NCBI GenBank assembly: GCA_028288085.1
Contig: JAQBOK010000185.1
Coordinates: 1 to 36,034 of the forward strand
DNA length: 36,034 bases
Source: Mucilaginibacter sp.
GTDB lineage: Bacteria; Bacteroidota; Bacteroidia; Sphingobacteriales; Sphingobacteriaceae
Reading direction: 5' to 3'
Shown here: positions 8,902 through 16,609 of the stretch, one piece after another
Numbering within the stretch: the stretch's first letter is position 1
Layout of the letters: each line of letters starts with the position of its first letter
Made by a program: the position numbers and the translations under genes
The notes under the pieces: generated by a model
Database searches by the model: none
Told to the model about the DNA's origin: nothing
What the model saw: only the letters and a program-made list of their open reading frames with translations

Positions 8902-9906
8902 TTACGGAAATGTATAACTAACCCCCAGTGATAATCCTTCGGTACCCTGCGGTTTTGATGATGTATTCTTATCGTAAAGGAATGTTCCGTTCATGGTTAC
9001 ATTAACCAGGCGGTTCACTTTGGCTGTTAGGGTGGCATCTAACCGGTGAGTGGTATAGGCAAGGGGTTGCTGATAAGGTACAAATAATGCATAACGGGCA
9101 TTAAGGTGCATGTTTTTCATGATGTCCTTATCTATGGCGGCCACAACCTGGAACGCCAGCTGGTTTATATAAGTATGCCTTGGCAGCACACCATAATTAT
9201 CTGGCTGGTTATGATAAATGGTTGTATCCAAAACAAAAGTTTGTTTTGCTGTACCGGTGCCCAGGCGAAGATCGAAGTATTTAGTTGGCTTATATTCAAA
9301 ACCTATAGACTCCGTCAGGTATCCCGGCGCCATAAAGTTGGAGATTATTAATCCCTGGTCAACGGCATTTCCATTGGCGTCCGTATAGTTAAAGCCTTTT
9401 GCAAATTGTGATTCAAAACTTAACGACCCGAAAAAGAACCAATGCTTAGATATTTGGCTGGCCACCTTATTATCCAGAAATATCCGGTCGTTGGTTTTTC
9501 GGGATGTTTGGCCTTTATTCTTTGAAATACCGTATATCAGGTTAAGTTCAGTTGTATAATCAAAAGGCGATTTGCTGTATTCTGTTTTGAAATCAAAGTT
9601 GGTTCCCAGTGCCACTGCATTTACACCGCCGGCGCTCCAGTTATTGGTAAATGCGGATTGATTAAAGTTTAATCCAAAAATAACGTTCTTGTGCCAGTAG
9701 CTAACTTTATAGTCAAGCAACTCTACCGGTATTTGTTGCTCTGTGACTTGTACAGGTCTTATGTGCATCGGGAATGCATTTTTCCGCGGATCTATCCGGT
9801 ATTTGTTTAGTAAGGTGGTATCGGCTTTAAGGCTATCGGTTTTTTGTGCAAAGGCGGATGAAAAGGATAGTATGAAAAATATTAGCCCAAGACCTGTTTT
9901 TGACAT
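8902..9906 (-). CDS. DUF3078-family outer-membrane beta-barrel-like protein
   Basis: A 334-residue exported protein of unknown function. The N-terminus (to about residue 20, ending SSAFAQ) is a signal peptide. Residues about 65-200 match the DUF3078 pattern known from Bacteroidota: SYWHKNVIFGLNFNQSAFTNNWSAGG, then alternating aromatic strands such as DFKTEYSK and SKHWFFFGSLSFESQFAKGF. The second half is a series of amphipathic strands ending in VSYTFP, a typical outer-membrane barrel terminus (final aromatic). Location in the outer membrane is inferred from these. It lies downstream of the envelope-related genes at 10-13 kb. A TAATTTG box ends 5 nt before the ATG. Confidence 0.8.
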   Translation of the reverse strand: MSKTGLGLIFFILSFSSAFAQKTDSLKADTTLLNKYRIDPRKNAFPMHIRPVQVTEQQIPVELLDYKVSYWHKNVIFGLNFNQSAFTNNWSAGGVNAVALGTNFDFKTEYSKSPFDYTTELNLIYGISKNKGQTSRKTNDRIFLDNKVASQISKHWFFFGSLSFESQFAKGFNYTDANGNAVDQGLIISNFMAPGYLTESIGFEYKPTKYFDLRLGTGTAKQTFVLDTTIYHNQPDNYGVLPRHTYINQLAFQVVAAIDKDIMKNMHLNARYALFVPYQQPLAYTTHRLDATLTAKVNRLVNVTMNGTFLYDKNTSSKPQGTEGLSLGVSYTFP

Positions 9907-9963
9907 GTGTGCAAATTAAAGAAAAAACAACTTTCTTTTAAAATCAAATCTGCCTTATAACAA

Positions 9964-10047
9964 TTATTCCTTACGTTTATTGCCCCTGAAACCGAAGATG
10001 AACCGAACTAAATAAAGAATGATGAATATTGTGTGATAATTTGCCAC
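9964..10047 (-). CDS. Possible 27-residue single-pass membrane peptide
   Basis: In the 176-bp gap between the two flanking minus-strand genes, a GTG-initiated frame reads MANYHTIFIILYLVRFIFGF followed by a basic end RGNKRKE. One hydrophobic helix plus a positive tail gives a plausible inner-membrane microprotein. The frame is open upstream to a stop near 10088, with no ATG. The position, 35 nt after the preceding gene, would allow co-transcription. It could equally be a chance frame in AT-rich DNA or the remnant of a small DUF4834-like membrane protein. I have no family match. Confidence 0.22.
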   Translation of the reverse strand: MANYHTIFIILYLVRFIFGFRGNKRKE

Positions 10048-10082
10048 CCCTAAAACCCATTGAAAATTACTTAAAGCTGGGA

Positions 10083-10925
10083 TCAGTTACCTGCAGCAGT
10101 TTTGGCTTTAGCCTTGGGAGTAATTAAAGGTTGTTGAGAATAGGCCCTTTTGTTACGCTTGTATCTTTTATAATTACTTAAAACATAACTTATAAAATCA
10201 TAATCGCTTGCAGTGGTAGTCATATAGTACCCTGGCCGGTACCTGATCATAAAATTAGTTAGATCCTGATCTTTTAACCCGGTAATGTTACCTACAAACG
10301 TGCGGTTAAAGCGGTAATCTATTACATTTTGCTGATAGTCGCCCTGAATGATGCTCTGTAAATGCTGTGCATTGCGGCCGCTGCGGCTAAATGAATTGAA
10401 TATAGCATCTATGCTTAAACCCGCCCCGCTGCCTGGCGACGTACTTAAAAGATCACTATAGGCACTGGGCCCATAAGCCTTGCTGAATTCTTTTTTTGTT
10501 GCCAGAAGCCTTTGCTGCGGCGTAGCCAATGAATCGCGAATGGTGACTTCTTTAAGCGGGATAGCAATACGCTGTAAATAAACAGCAATATTTGAATTTC
10601 CTTTTACTATTACGGTATCGGGTAAATAATCCTCTTTATTAAAAACCAGCCGGTCTCCAGACTTGGCAACAATTTTAAATTCTCCCTGCAAATTGTTATA
10701 AAAAGATTTGCTTGTATTGGTATTTAAAATACTTGTCCTGGCAACACGGTCTTTGGTGTCTTTATCAAAAACTATGCCCTCAACTTGCCCTTGGGGCAAA
10801 GTAGGCTGTTTTTCCTGCGCAAAAGTTTTAAAACCTAATTCGCAAAATAGTATCATCAGCCAAAAAAATCTCATTCTAAAGATAAAACTAACCTTTCGGA
10901 CGGCCTTCATCACTTTATTTAACAA
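10083..10925 (-). CDS. Exported protein with carboxypeptidase-regulatory-like domain
   Basis: A 280-residue exported protein of unknown role. A long signal region precedes FKTFAQ (about residues 32-37); the start could be 10925, 10910 or 10874, all in frame, and the later ones give a more compact signal peptide. Residues about 48-120 form a carboxypeptidase-D-regulatory-like beta-sandwich (GQVEGIVFDKDTKDRVARTSILN, then LQGEFKIVAKSGDRLVF and NIAVYLQRIAIPLKEVTI). The remaining half is Arg/Tyr-rich and helical and ends in a basic tail. No receptor plug or barrel follows, so this is not a TonB-dependent receptor. Its start lies 14 nt after the glucosaminidase stop, so they are probably co-transcribed. 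A link to envelope maintenance is inferred from context only. Confidence 0.7.
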   Translation of the reverse strand: MLNKVMKAVRKVSFIFRMRFFWLMILFCELGFKTFAQEKQPTLPQGQVEGIVFDKDTKDRVARTSILNTNTSKSFYNNLQGEFKIVAKSGDRLVFNKEDYLPDTVIVKGNSNIAVYLQRIAIPLKEVTIRDSLATPQQRLLATKKEFSKAYGPSAYSDLLSTSPGSGAGLSIDAIFNSFSRSGRNAQHLQSIIQGDYQQNVIDYRFNRTFVGNITGLKDQDLTNFMIRYRPGYYMTTTASDYDFISYVLSNYKRYKRNKRAYSQQPLITPKAKAKTAAGN

Positions 10926-10939
10926 AAATTAACACCACT

Positions 10940-11788
10940 CTATTTAACAACCGTAAGCTTTTGTCCTATCTTAATATGATCATCTGTCAAACTATTCAAT
11001 TCTTTAAGTTCATCAACTGTTAGGCCAAAACGCCTTGAAATGGAATATAGTGTATCGCCGGGCACAACTGAATAAAGTTTGTTTGCAGGACTGGTTTGAA
11101 TTACCGAATCTTTTTCAGCTGTAATTGAATTATCATTTATTTGAGTAAGTACCTTGTCTTCACGTTTTTCTTTCTGCACTTCCGTTTCCGGGCGGTCGTA
11201 CTGGTCAAGATTATATTTTTTTATGATATTGATTAACAACTGCGGATAATTGGGATTAGTAGCATATCCTGCTGCCTTTAAGCCATTGGCCCAGCCCGTG
11301 TAATCATTTTTATCCAGTTGAAATAATTTGGCATAGCGCGGCCTTTTCAAAAACTCAGAATGGTCCCGAAAGGAGTCCTCCGGCCTGTCGTATACCCTGA
11401 AGCAGTCGTTGTGATTATCATCATCCTTATAATAGCCTCTGCCTTTCCACTCGCTGGTGCATTTTATGCCAAAATGGTTATTCGCCACCCGGGCAAGCTC
11501 CCCATTACCGCTGCCAGATTCAAATAAGCCTTGCGCCAGCGTAATACTTGCAGGGATGCCGTAAAGGTTCATTTCCTGTACAGCTATGGTTTTAAACTTA
11601 TCTATATAGGTTAATGAAGTGTAAGTGGTGTAATTTGCAATGGCATCGTTATTGTCTTTTTGGATGCCCTGGTTGTTTTGGCGAGCTTCCCTATTGCTGA
11701 TAAGGCCATTATGAACAGCACATGAGCTTAATAATAAAGCTAAAAAAAGTACGATGAAGGGTAAATGAGTGGATTTTTGCATTAGCAA
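10940..11788 (-). CDS. Lipoprotein N-acetylglucosaminidase with LysM domain
   Basis: A peptidoglycan hydrolase expected to cut the glycan backbone. The lipoprotein signal ends LLLSSC (C23); the start could also be the ATG at 11782. The glucosaminidase domain (about 60-195, FlgJ/Bax type) has the catalytic Glu in LAQGLFESGSGNGELA (E90), HFGIKC, and the C-terminal YTGWANGLKAAGYATNPNYP repeat-like segment. After a Lys/Glu-rich linker, one LysM domain (about 238-280, YSVVPGDTLYSISRRFGL) gives peptidoglycan anchoring. Cysteines near 108 and 128 may form a disulfide. It is paralogous to the adjacent upstream gene, which lacks the LysM; the two probably arose by tandem duplication. Confidence 0.9.
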   Translation of the reverse strand: MLMQKSTHLPFIVLFLALLLSSCAVHNGLISNREARQNNQGIQKDNNDAIANYTTYTSLTYIDKFKTIAVQEMNLYGIPASITLAQGLFESGSGNGELARVANNHFGIKCTSEWKGRGYYKDDDNHNDCFRVYDRPEDSFRDHSEFLKRPRYAKLFQLDKNDYTGWANGLKAAGYATNPNYPQLLINIIKKYNLDQYDRPETEVQKEKREDKVLTQINDNSITAEKDSVIQTSPANKLYSVVPGDTLYSISRRFGLTVDELKELNSLTDDHIKIGQKLTVVK

Positions 11789-11846
11789 TAAATTCTTAAT
11801 TGATGGTACAGATCATTCCATGCCAAACTTAAGATTTATATACAAA

Positions 11847-12377
11847 TTATTGCTTATCTGCTGTTAATTGTGTTTGCTCTTGGGGTCTTTCATCATAAGC
11901 ATTCAACCCATATTTTTGGATAATATTTAATACCTGTGCAGACCATTTTCTGCTGCTGCAGTAACCGCTGTGCTGTATGCCCTTTGCCCAGCCTAAATAA
12001 TCATAATGGGTAAGTTCATCTGCCAGGTGGCTAAATTGCTTACGCTCGGTCATGATGCGGGCAAAATCCTGGAACGAATCCATTACCGAATCATATTTTT
12101 TGTATGAAGTATGAACCTTCTTTTTGTGTTGATAATATACGCTGGTTCCGCCCCCTTTTACGCCAAACTGATTATTAAGCTTTTGTGCGATGTTGCTATT
12201 GCCATTTGCAGATTCGTGCATGGCAACAGCCAGGATAATACTTGCCGGTACCCCGGTTTCGTGCATAATACGAATGGCATTATCTTTAAATTTTTCAATA
12301 TACGATTGAGAAGTGTTTTGAGCCGAAACAGCTAAGGATGATACTAACAGGGTTGCAATCAGTATGAGTTTCTTCAT
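11847..12377 (-). CDS. Secreted glucosaminidase-domain protein (no LysM)
   Basis: A 176-residue peptidoglycan hydrolase of the same glucosaminidase family as its downstream neighbour. A signal peptide ends LAVSAQ (about residue 20). The catalytic Glu is in VAMHESANGNSNIAQ (E55), followed by NNQFGVKGGG and the conserved DYLGWAKGIQHSGYCSSRKW and QVLNIIQKYGLNAYDE segments. There is no wall-binding domain, so it may be a free periplasmic enzyme. Its ATG lies 3 nt after the stop of the O-methyltransferase gene, which argues for one transcript. The preceding gene is soluble and cytoplasmic, so the pairing is probably transcriptional, not functional. Confidence 0.87.
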   Translation of the reverse strand: MKKLILIATLLVSSLAVSAQNTSQSYIEKFKDNAIRIMHETGVPASIILAVAMHESANGNSNIAQKLNNQFGVKGGGTSVYYQHKKKVHTSYKKYDSVMDSFQDFARIMTERKQFSHLADELTHYDYLGWAKGIQHSGYCSSRKWSAQVLNIIQKYGLNAYDERPQEQTQLTADKQ

Positions 12378-12380
12378 AAT

Positions 12381-13019
12381 TTATTTTTTTCTAATGATCA
12401 TGATGCCGTCACGAACGGGAAGAATTAATTTTTCAACCCTTGTGTCATTTGCAACATGCTCATTAAGTTCGCGGATCGACCGGGTATCGGCATCATTTTC
12501 ATTGCCGTATACTTTTCCTTTCCACAAAACATTGTCAATTATAATAAGTCCGCCTGACCTTACTTTGTCAAATATTAAATTAAAGTAAAGTAAATTATTT
12601 TTTTTATCCGCATCTATAAAAACCATGTCGAAGTTTCTATCCACCATTTGTACGATAATCTGCTCTGCATGGCCAAAATGCAGCCTTATCTTTTTATCCA
12701 CATTTGTGGATTTAAAATGTTTATTCAGCATTTCCTCCATTTCGCGGTTAACTTCAATGGTGTGGATAATACCATCTTCAGCCAATCCTTCAGCAAGGCA
12801 AATGGTGGCGTAGCCAGTAAAAGCACCTATCTCGAGGATTAGTTTTGGCTGCATCATTTTGCTCAGTAAACTCAGCAAGCGCCCCTGATAATGACCCGAT
12901 AGCATATGCGGCTGCAATACCTTTAAATAGGTCTCGCGGTTGATCTTTTGCAGCTCCAGTGGTTCCGGGTCGCAATGATCTTCCAGGTAGAGCTGAAGGT
13001 CATGGGGTAGAATCTCCAT
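12381..13019 (-). CDS. Class I SAM-dependent O-methyltransferase (caffeoyl-CoA/COMT-like family)
   Basis: A cytoplasmic 212-residue methyltransferase of the Methyltransf_3 family. The SAM-binding motif is LEIGAFTGYATICLAEGL at about 55-72, the acidic residue that holds SAM lies in IHTIEVNREM, the metal-binding Asp is in DMVFIDADKKN, and a second metal region reads IIIDNVLWKGKV. Bacterial members act on catechol-like or unknown small acceptors; the substrate here cannot be told from sequence. Unusual point: a perfect -7 box (13024-13031) ends only 4 nt before the ATG, so the mRNA may have no leader. The downstream glucosaminidase starts 3 nt after the stop. Confidence 0.88.
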   Translation of the reverse strand: MEILPHDLQLYLEDHCDPEPLELQKINRETYLKVLQPHMLSGHYQGRLLSLLSKMMQPKLILEIGAFTGYATICLAEGLAEDGIIHTIEVNREMEEMLNKHFKSTNVDKKIRLHFGHAEQIIVQMVDRNFDMVFIDADKKNNLLYFNLIFDKVRSGGLIIIDNVLWKGKVYGNENDADTRSIRELNEHVANDTRVEKLILPVRDGIMIIRKK

Positions 13020-13023
13020 GGCG

Positions 13024-13031
13024 CAAATATA
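13024..13031 (-). promoter_or_regulatory. -7 box directly before the O-methyltransferase start (predicted leaderless)
   Basis: Minus-strand TATATTTG, perfect TAnnTTTG, with just 4 nt between it and the ATG at 13019. If this is the promoter, transcription would start at or next to the start codon. No -33 TTG stands out. Confidence 0.5.
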
Positions 13032-13083
13032 GGGAATTTGATTTTAATGGAGTTTTTACTGTCTGAACCTTGGTTTATACGGT

Positions 13084-13497
13084 TCAAAAAATCTTTCTTT
13101 CCATCCACGACTGCAGCAAAATAACTGCTGATATATTATCAACCAGCGCCTTATTCTGCCGGTTTTTTTTGTTCATCCCACTTTGGGCTATCGTGGCAGA
13201 GGCCATTTTAGAAGTGAAACGCTCGTCAAGCATTTCGATGGGAACGTCCGGGAAGGTCTTCTTAAGCAGGTTGACAAATCCTTTGACATGAGGAGCTGAT
13301 TGCGATGGGGTGTTATCCATTTGTTTTGGCTCGCCTACCACGAATCGCTCTACCTGCTCGGTTTGCAGATATTTTTTCAGATATTCAATGATCGCATTGG
13401 GATGAATAGTATCCAGTCCTGTAGCGATGATCTGCATTGGGTCTGTCACCGCAATGCCAATGCGCTTGGTACCATAATCGAAGGCCATTACTCTCAT
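13084..13497 (-). CDS. ruvX: Putative pre-16S rRNA nuclease / Holliday junction resolvase-like YqgF
   Basis: A 137-residue RNase H-fold protein, near the standard YqgF length. In E. coli YqgF matures the 5-prime end of 16S rRNA; the resolvase name rests on fold similarity. The N-terminus MRVMAFDYGTKRIGIAVTDP holds the first catalytic Asp (D6) and the glycine-rich turn; VGEPKQMDNTPS follows at about 53-65, then the second acidic site DERFTSKMA at about 92-100, and the terminal Asp in ALVDNISAVILLQSW. The gene heads a minus-strand run but is separated from the next gene by 64 nt. An ATGTGC octamer repeat lies immediately upstream. Confidence 0.93.
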   Translation of the reverse strand: MRVMAFDYGTKRIGIAVTDPMQIIATGLDTIHPNAIIEYLKKYLQTEQVERFVVGEPKQMDNTPSQSAPHVKGFVNLLKKTFPDVPIEMLDERFTSKMASATIAQSGMNKKNRQNKALVDNISAVILLQSWMERKIF

Positions 13498-13502
13498 GAT
13501 GG

Positions 13503-13557
13503 GTGTACAGATGTGCTGATGTGCAAATGTGCAGATTATTTGCGATGATAGATGTGC
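13503..13557. repeat. Short tandem octamer repeat (ATGTGCNN)
   Basis: Directly upstream of ruvX, units of 8 bp run in register: GTGTACAG, ATGTGCTG, ATGTGCAA, ATGTGCAG (13503-13534). Another ATGTGC copy sits at 13552-13557. The core is therefore present at 13511, 13519, 13527 and 13552. The block fills most of the spacer between the divergent ruvX and holB genes. Its function is unknown; it could be a degenerate microsatellite or multiple protein-binding sites. Confidence 0.75.
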
Positions 13558-13636
13558 GGATTGATAATATCACGGCTGTGTCAGTGTCTTATATCGCGCA
13601 TATAAAATCTCAAATCAAATTCCTATTTTGCACCAA

Positions 13637-14782
13637 ATGCAGTTTAAACAAATAGCAGGACAAGCAGCTGTTAAGCAAAAGCTGATCAACACGGTGAATG
13701 ACAACCGGGTAAGTCACGCGCAGCTATTTTTAGGGCCCGAGGGATCAGGAGGCCTTGCATTGGCTATTGCATATGCACAATATTTATCTTGCGAGGATAA
13801 ACAGCCCGACGATTCATGCGGTGTATGCTCGTCATGCCGTAAGTACCAAAAATTGGCGCACCCCGACCTCCATTTTTCTTATCCGTTTTTTGCAAAGGAT
13901 AAAAATGATACCGCGCTCACTTTTATTGAACAATGGCGCGAAGCGCTGTTGGCAAATACATACCTGAACCTTGATATATGGCGCGGCTACCTTGATGCCG
14001 AGAACAAACAGGCCAATATTAATATTGCCGAGTGCCACCAGATCATAAAAAAATTAAGTTTTAAGCCATTTGAATCAATCTACAAGATCCTGATCTTATG
14101 GCTGCCCGAATACCTGGACAAAGAGGGAAACGCCCTGCTCAAAATAATTGAGGAGCCACAACCTAACACGCTTTTTTTATTGGTCGCGCAAAACCAGGAT
14201 CAAATATTGAATACCATTCTGTCTCGTACGCAACTTGTAAAAATACCGGCACTAAGCTATGAGGAGATAAAAGAAGAGTTGATTCAAAATCATCATCAAA
14301 CTGAATTTTCAGCTGCCGAGATAGCCTATTTAAGTAACGGCAATTTGACCGAAGCACTAGCCATGTTGCAGCAGGAAAACAAGAGTTATCACACCCTGTT
14401 TGTACAGTGGCTGCGATTGTGTTTTTCTAATAAAGGTATCGAAGTGATGGCTTTTGTTGATCAGGTTTCTAAAATGGGGCGCGAAAACCAGAAGAATTTT
14501 CTACGCTATGGGATCAGCTTTATCCGCGAATGCTGCTTGCTGATGTCGGGAGCTGGTAACCTGGTTCACCTGCCGGCACAGGAGTTGGAAACAGCACAAA
14601 AAATGACCGCCGTAATGACCATTTCTATGACGCAGGCCATCAGTACTGAGTTGGAAAAAGCGCATTATCACGTTGAAAGAAATGCCAATCCTAAAATCTT
14701 ATTTTTAGATGTATCTTTACAAATTATAAAAGTTCTAAATTTTAAAACGCTCCCCCAGGGGACTCATTATATACCGAATTAA
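13637..14782 (+). CDS. holB: DNA polymerase III delta-prime subunit
   Basis: A clamp-loader subunit that helps load the beta sliding clamp. I start at the ATG at 13637 (MQFKQIAGQAAVKQKL, 381 residues); the frame runs back to a TTG at 13628, but that lies over a TATTTTG promoter-like box. The AAA+ fold is clear: a degenerate P-loop GPEGSGGLALA at 33-43 (the Lys is replaced, as expected for a non-hydrolysing delta-prime), a four-Cys zinc module (C52, C61, C64, C67), a Walker-B-like IYKILILWLPEYL and a sensor-1-type IEEPQPNTLFLLVAQN, then LSRTQLVKIPAL. Tau/gamma subunits would keep an intact GKT and TRIP-like DEV. Followed 3 nt later by ricT and then gldH, an arrangement I recognise from Bacteroidota. 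Confidence 0.9.
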   Translation: MQFKQIAGQAAVKQKLINTVNDNRVSHAQLFLGPEGSGGLALAIAYAQYLSCEDKQPDDSCGVCSSCRKYQKLAHPDLHFSYPFFAKDKNDTALTFIEQWREALLANTYLNLDIWRGYLDAENKQANINIAECHQIIKKLSFKPFESIYKILILWLPEYLDKEGNALLKIIEEPQPNTLFLLVAQNQDQILNTILSRTQLVKIPALSYEEIKEELIQNHHQTEFSAAEIAYLSNGNLTEALAMLQQENKSYHTLFVQWLRLCFSNKGIEVMAFVDQVSKMGRENQKNFLRYGISFIRECCLLMSGAGNLVHLPAQELETAQKMTAVMTISMTQAISTELEKAHYHVERNANPKILFLDVSLQIIKVLNFKTLPQGTHYIPN

Positions 14783-14785
14783 ATT

Positions 14786-16093
14786 ATGGGATGTGGAAGT
14801 TGCTCAACGGGCGGAGGATGTTCGCCCGCCGGCTGCAAAAGTAATGGCTCATGCCTTACCAATGGCTGCAGCAAATTAGATGTTTACGACTGGCTATCTA
14901 ACATGGATATGCCGGCTAGTTATAAGCCGTTTTCTATTATTGAAGTTAAATTCAAAGGTTCAAGAAAGGATTTTTTTATCAATTCAGAAAATCTTTATCT
15001 GGAAGCTGGCGAGTTGGTTGTTGTGGAAACAACTACCGGCGGATTTGATGTAGGCCACGTGTCTGTTACGGGCGAGCTGGTTAGGATGCAGATGGTAAAA
15101 CGCCATGTAAAAGAGGCAGATGTAACCAAAAAAATCTATCGCAGAGCTGCACCGGCAGATGTAGACAAATGGAAAGCCGCTAAAGATCTGGAATGGGAAA
15201 CCATGCACAAATCCCGCAAACTGGCTTTAGAGCTTGGCTTATCTATGAAGATAAGTGACGTGGATTACCAGGGCGATAAAACCAAAGCTACTTTTTATTA
15301 TACCGCAGAGGGACGGGTTGATTTTCGTGAGCTCATTAAACGGATGGCCGAAACTTTCAGGATACGTATTGAGATGCGGCAGATTGGTATGAGGCAAGAG
15401 GCCAGTCGCCTGGGCGGCATAGGCTCATGCGGGCGCGAATTATGCTGCTCAACCTGGTTAACCGATTTTAAAACGGTTTCTACTTCGGCAGCCCGGTATC
15501 AGAATCTTTCTTTAAATACATTAAAATTGGCGGGCCAATGCGGCAAGCTAAAGTGTTGCTTGAATTATGAGCTTGATACTTATATGGATGCTTTAAAATA
15601 TATCCCGGATAATGTAAATGTGCTTAAAACTGAAAAAGGTGATGCGCGCTTACAAAAAACAGATATCTTTAAAAAGCTGATGTGGTTTAGTTACCCCAGG
15701 GAAGACAACTGGATTCCTTTGGAGCTTGACCGCGTAAAAGAAATTCAGCAACAGAACAAAGAGGGTATCATTCCTGCTGATCTTGGTGAATCCCTTGAAT
15801 TAGAAGACAAGCCTGTAAAAGCGCTGGATTATGAAAATGTTGTAGGGCAGGATAGCCTTACCCGCCTGGATGAGCGCAACCGGAACAAAAAGAAAAATAA
15901 GAACCGGAATAAAAACCAGGGGAATAAACCCCCGCAGACTGTAAATGTGCAGGAAAAATCACAGGTAATATCATCAGACGCTACCAAACCAAATGCTCCC
16001 AATAACAGTAACCGGAATAACCGCCGCCACGGGCCAAACAGAAATAATCCGAACCGAAACGATCAGAATAAAGGGAATGAAAGCGGTTCGTAA
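14786..16093 (+). CDS. ricT: RicT-like PSP1-domain protein with Cys-rich N-terminus
   Basis: A 435-residue cytoplasmic protein. The central part (about 45-270) is the PSP1/RicT (YaaT) domain: IIEVKFKGSRKDFF, VVETTTGGFDVGHV, YYTAEGRVDFRELIKRMAETF, and the two Cys motifs IGSCGRELCCSTWL and AGQCGKLKCCLNYE. The first 28 residues add six cysteines (C3, C6, C12, C17, C23, C28), which could bind metal or an Fe-S cluster. The last about 75 residues are a basic, Asn-rich, disordered tail. In Bacillus, RicT with RicA and RicF supports RNase Y; those partners are not seen here, so the role is unclear. It overlaps gldH by 17 nt, and translational coupling is likely. Confidence 0.88.
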   Translation: MGCGSCSTGGGCSPAGCKSNGSCLTNGCSKLDVYDWLSNMDMPASYKPFSIIEVKFKGSRKDFFINSENLYLEAGELVVVETTTGGFDVGHVSVTGELVRMQMVKRHVKEADVTKKIYRRAAPADVDKWKAAKDLEWETMHKSRKLALELGLSMKISDVDYQGDKTKATFYYTAEGRVDFRELIKRMAETFRIRIEMRQIGMRQEASRLGGIGSCGRELCCSTWLTDFKTVSTSAARYQNLSLNTLKLAGQCGKLKCCLNYELDTYMDALKYIPDNVNVLKTEKGDARLQKTDIFKKLMWFSYPREDNWIPLELDRVKEIQQQNKEGIIPADLGESLELEDKPVKALDYENVVGQDSLTRLDERNRNKKKNKNRNKNQGNKPPQTVNVQEKSQVISSDATKPNAPNNSNRNNRRHGPNRNNPNRNDQNKGNESGS

Positions 16094-16556
16094 GCTATTT
16101 TTTATATTATTGCCGGCGTTGGCGATGTTATTTCAAAGCGGGTGCACCGACCCTAATGCTATTTTGGATCAGAATACGGCGATTGAAAATCATAACTGGT
16201 CTTATTCTAACAGGATAAAATATACTGTTAAAATTGATGATCCAGCTATACTATATAACCTCTATATCAATTTGCGGGTAACCGGCGATTACAGGTATTC
16301 TAATATATTTGTACTTATCAGGCGTAACGGTCCTAAATTAAAGGGTGTAACCCGTTACGAGGTTAAGTTGGCTAATCCGGATGGTGAATGGCTGGGGCAA
16401 GGATCAGGAAATCTGTACAGCTACCAGGTTCCATTCCGAACCGGGTTTAAGTTTCCCGAAAAAGGAAGCTATGAATTTGAAATTGAGCAAAACATGCGCG
16501 ACAATCCCCTGCATGAGGTTAGCGATGTGGGCTTACGGGTTGAAAAGGCAAAATAA
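16077..16556 (+). CDS. gldH: Gliding motility lipoprotein GldH
   Basis: A 159-residue lipoprotein needed for gliding (type IX secretion-linked) in Flavobacterium; many non-gliding Bacteroidota keep it. I start at the ATG at 16077, preceded by AAGGGA, because MKAVRKLFFILLPALAMLFQSGC then gives a clean lipobox (C23). The open frame extends upstream to 15993, but that part is the out-of-frame shadow of the ricT tail. The mature domain includes NHNWSYSNRIKYTVKIDDP, LYINLRVTGDYRYSNIFVLI, and a closing FKFPEKGSYEFEIEQNMRDNPL that is typical of GldH. The start lies 17 nt inside ricT, suggesting coupling. Whether this organism glides cannot be told from this gene alone. Confidence 0.87.
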   Translation: MKAVRKLFFILLPALAMLFQSGCTDPNAILDQNTAIENHNWSYSNRIKYTVKIDDPAILYNLYINLRVTGDYRYSNIFVLIRRNGPKLKGVTRYEVKLANPDGEWLGQGSGNLYSYQVPFRTGFKFPEKGSYEFEIEQNMRDNPLHEVSDVGLRVEKAK

Positions 16557-16577
16557 TTCCATCAAAACTCTATAGGA

Positions 16578-16604
16578 AGATAATTGTTGTTTATACAACT
16601 ATCT
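16578..16604 (+). promoter_or_regulatory. Hairpin just upstream of the small lipoprotein gene
   Basis: AGATA (16578-16582) plus TTGT pair with ACAA plus TATCT (16600-16604), with one internal mismatch. It lies 5 nt before the ATG at 16610 and 21 nt after the gldH stop. It has no T-tract, so it may act as an mRNA hairpin instead of a terminator. Confidence 0.35.
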
Positions 16605-16609
16605 CCTGC

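Noticed and set aside
13628..13636. TTG start for holB three codons upstream of the ATG
   Set aside because: TTG falls in a TATTTTG promoter-like box; the ATG at 13637 gives a typical start.
15993..16076. Upstream extension of gldH
   Set aside because: It is the out-of-frame reading of the Asn/Arg-rich ricT tail; a lipoprotein signal starts at 16077.
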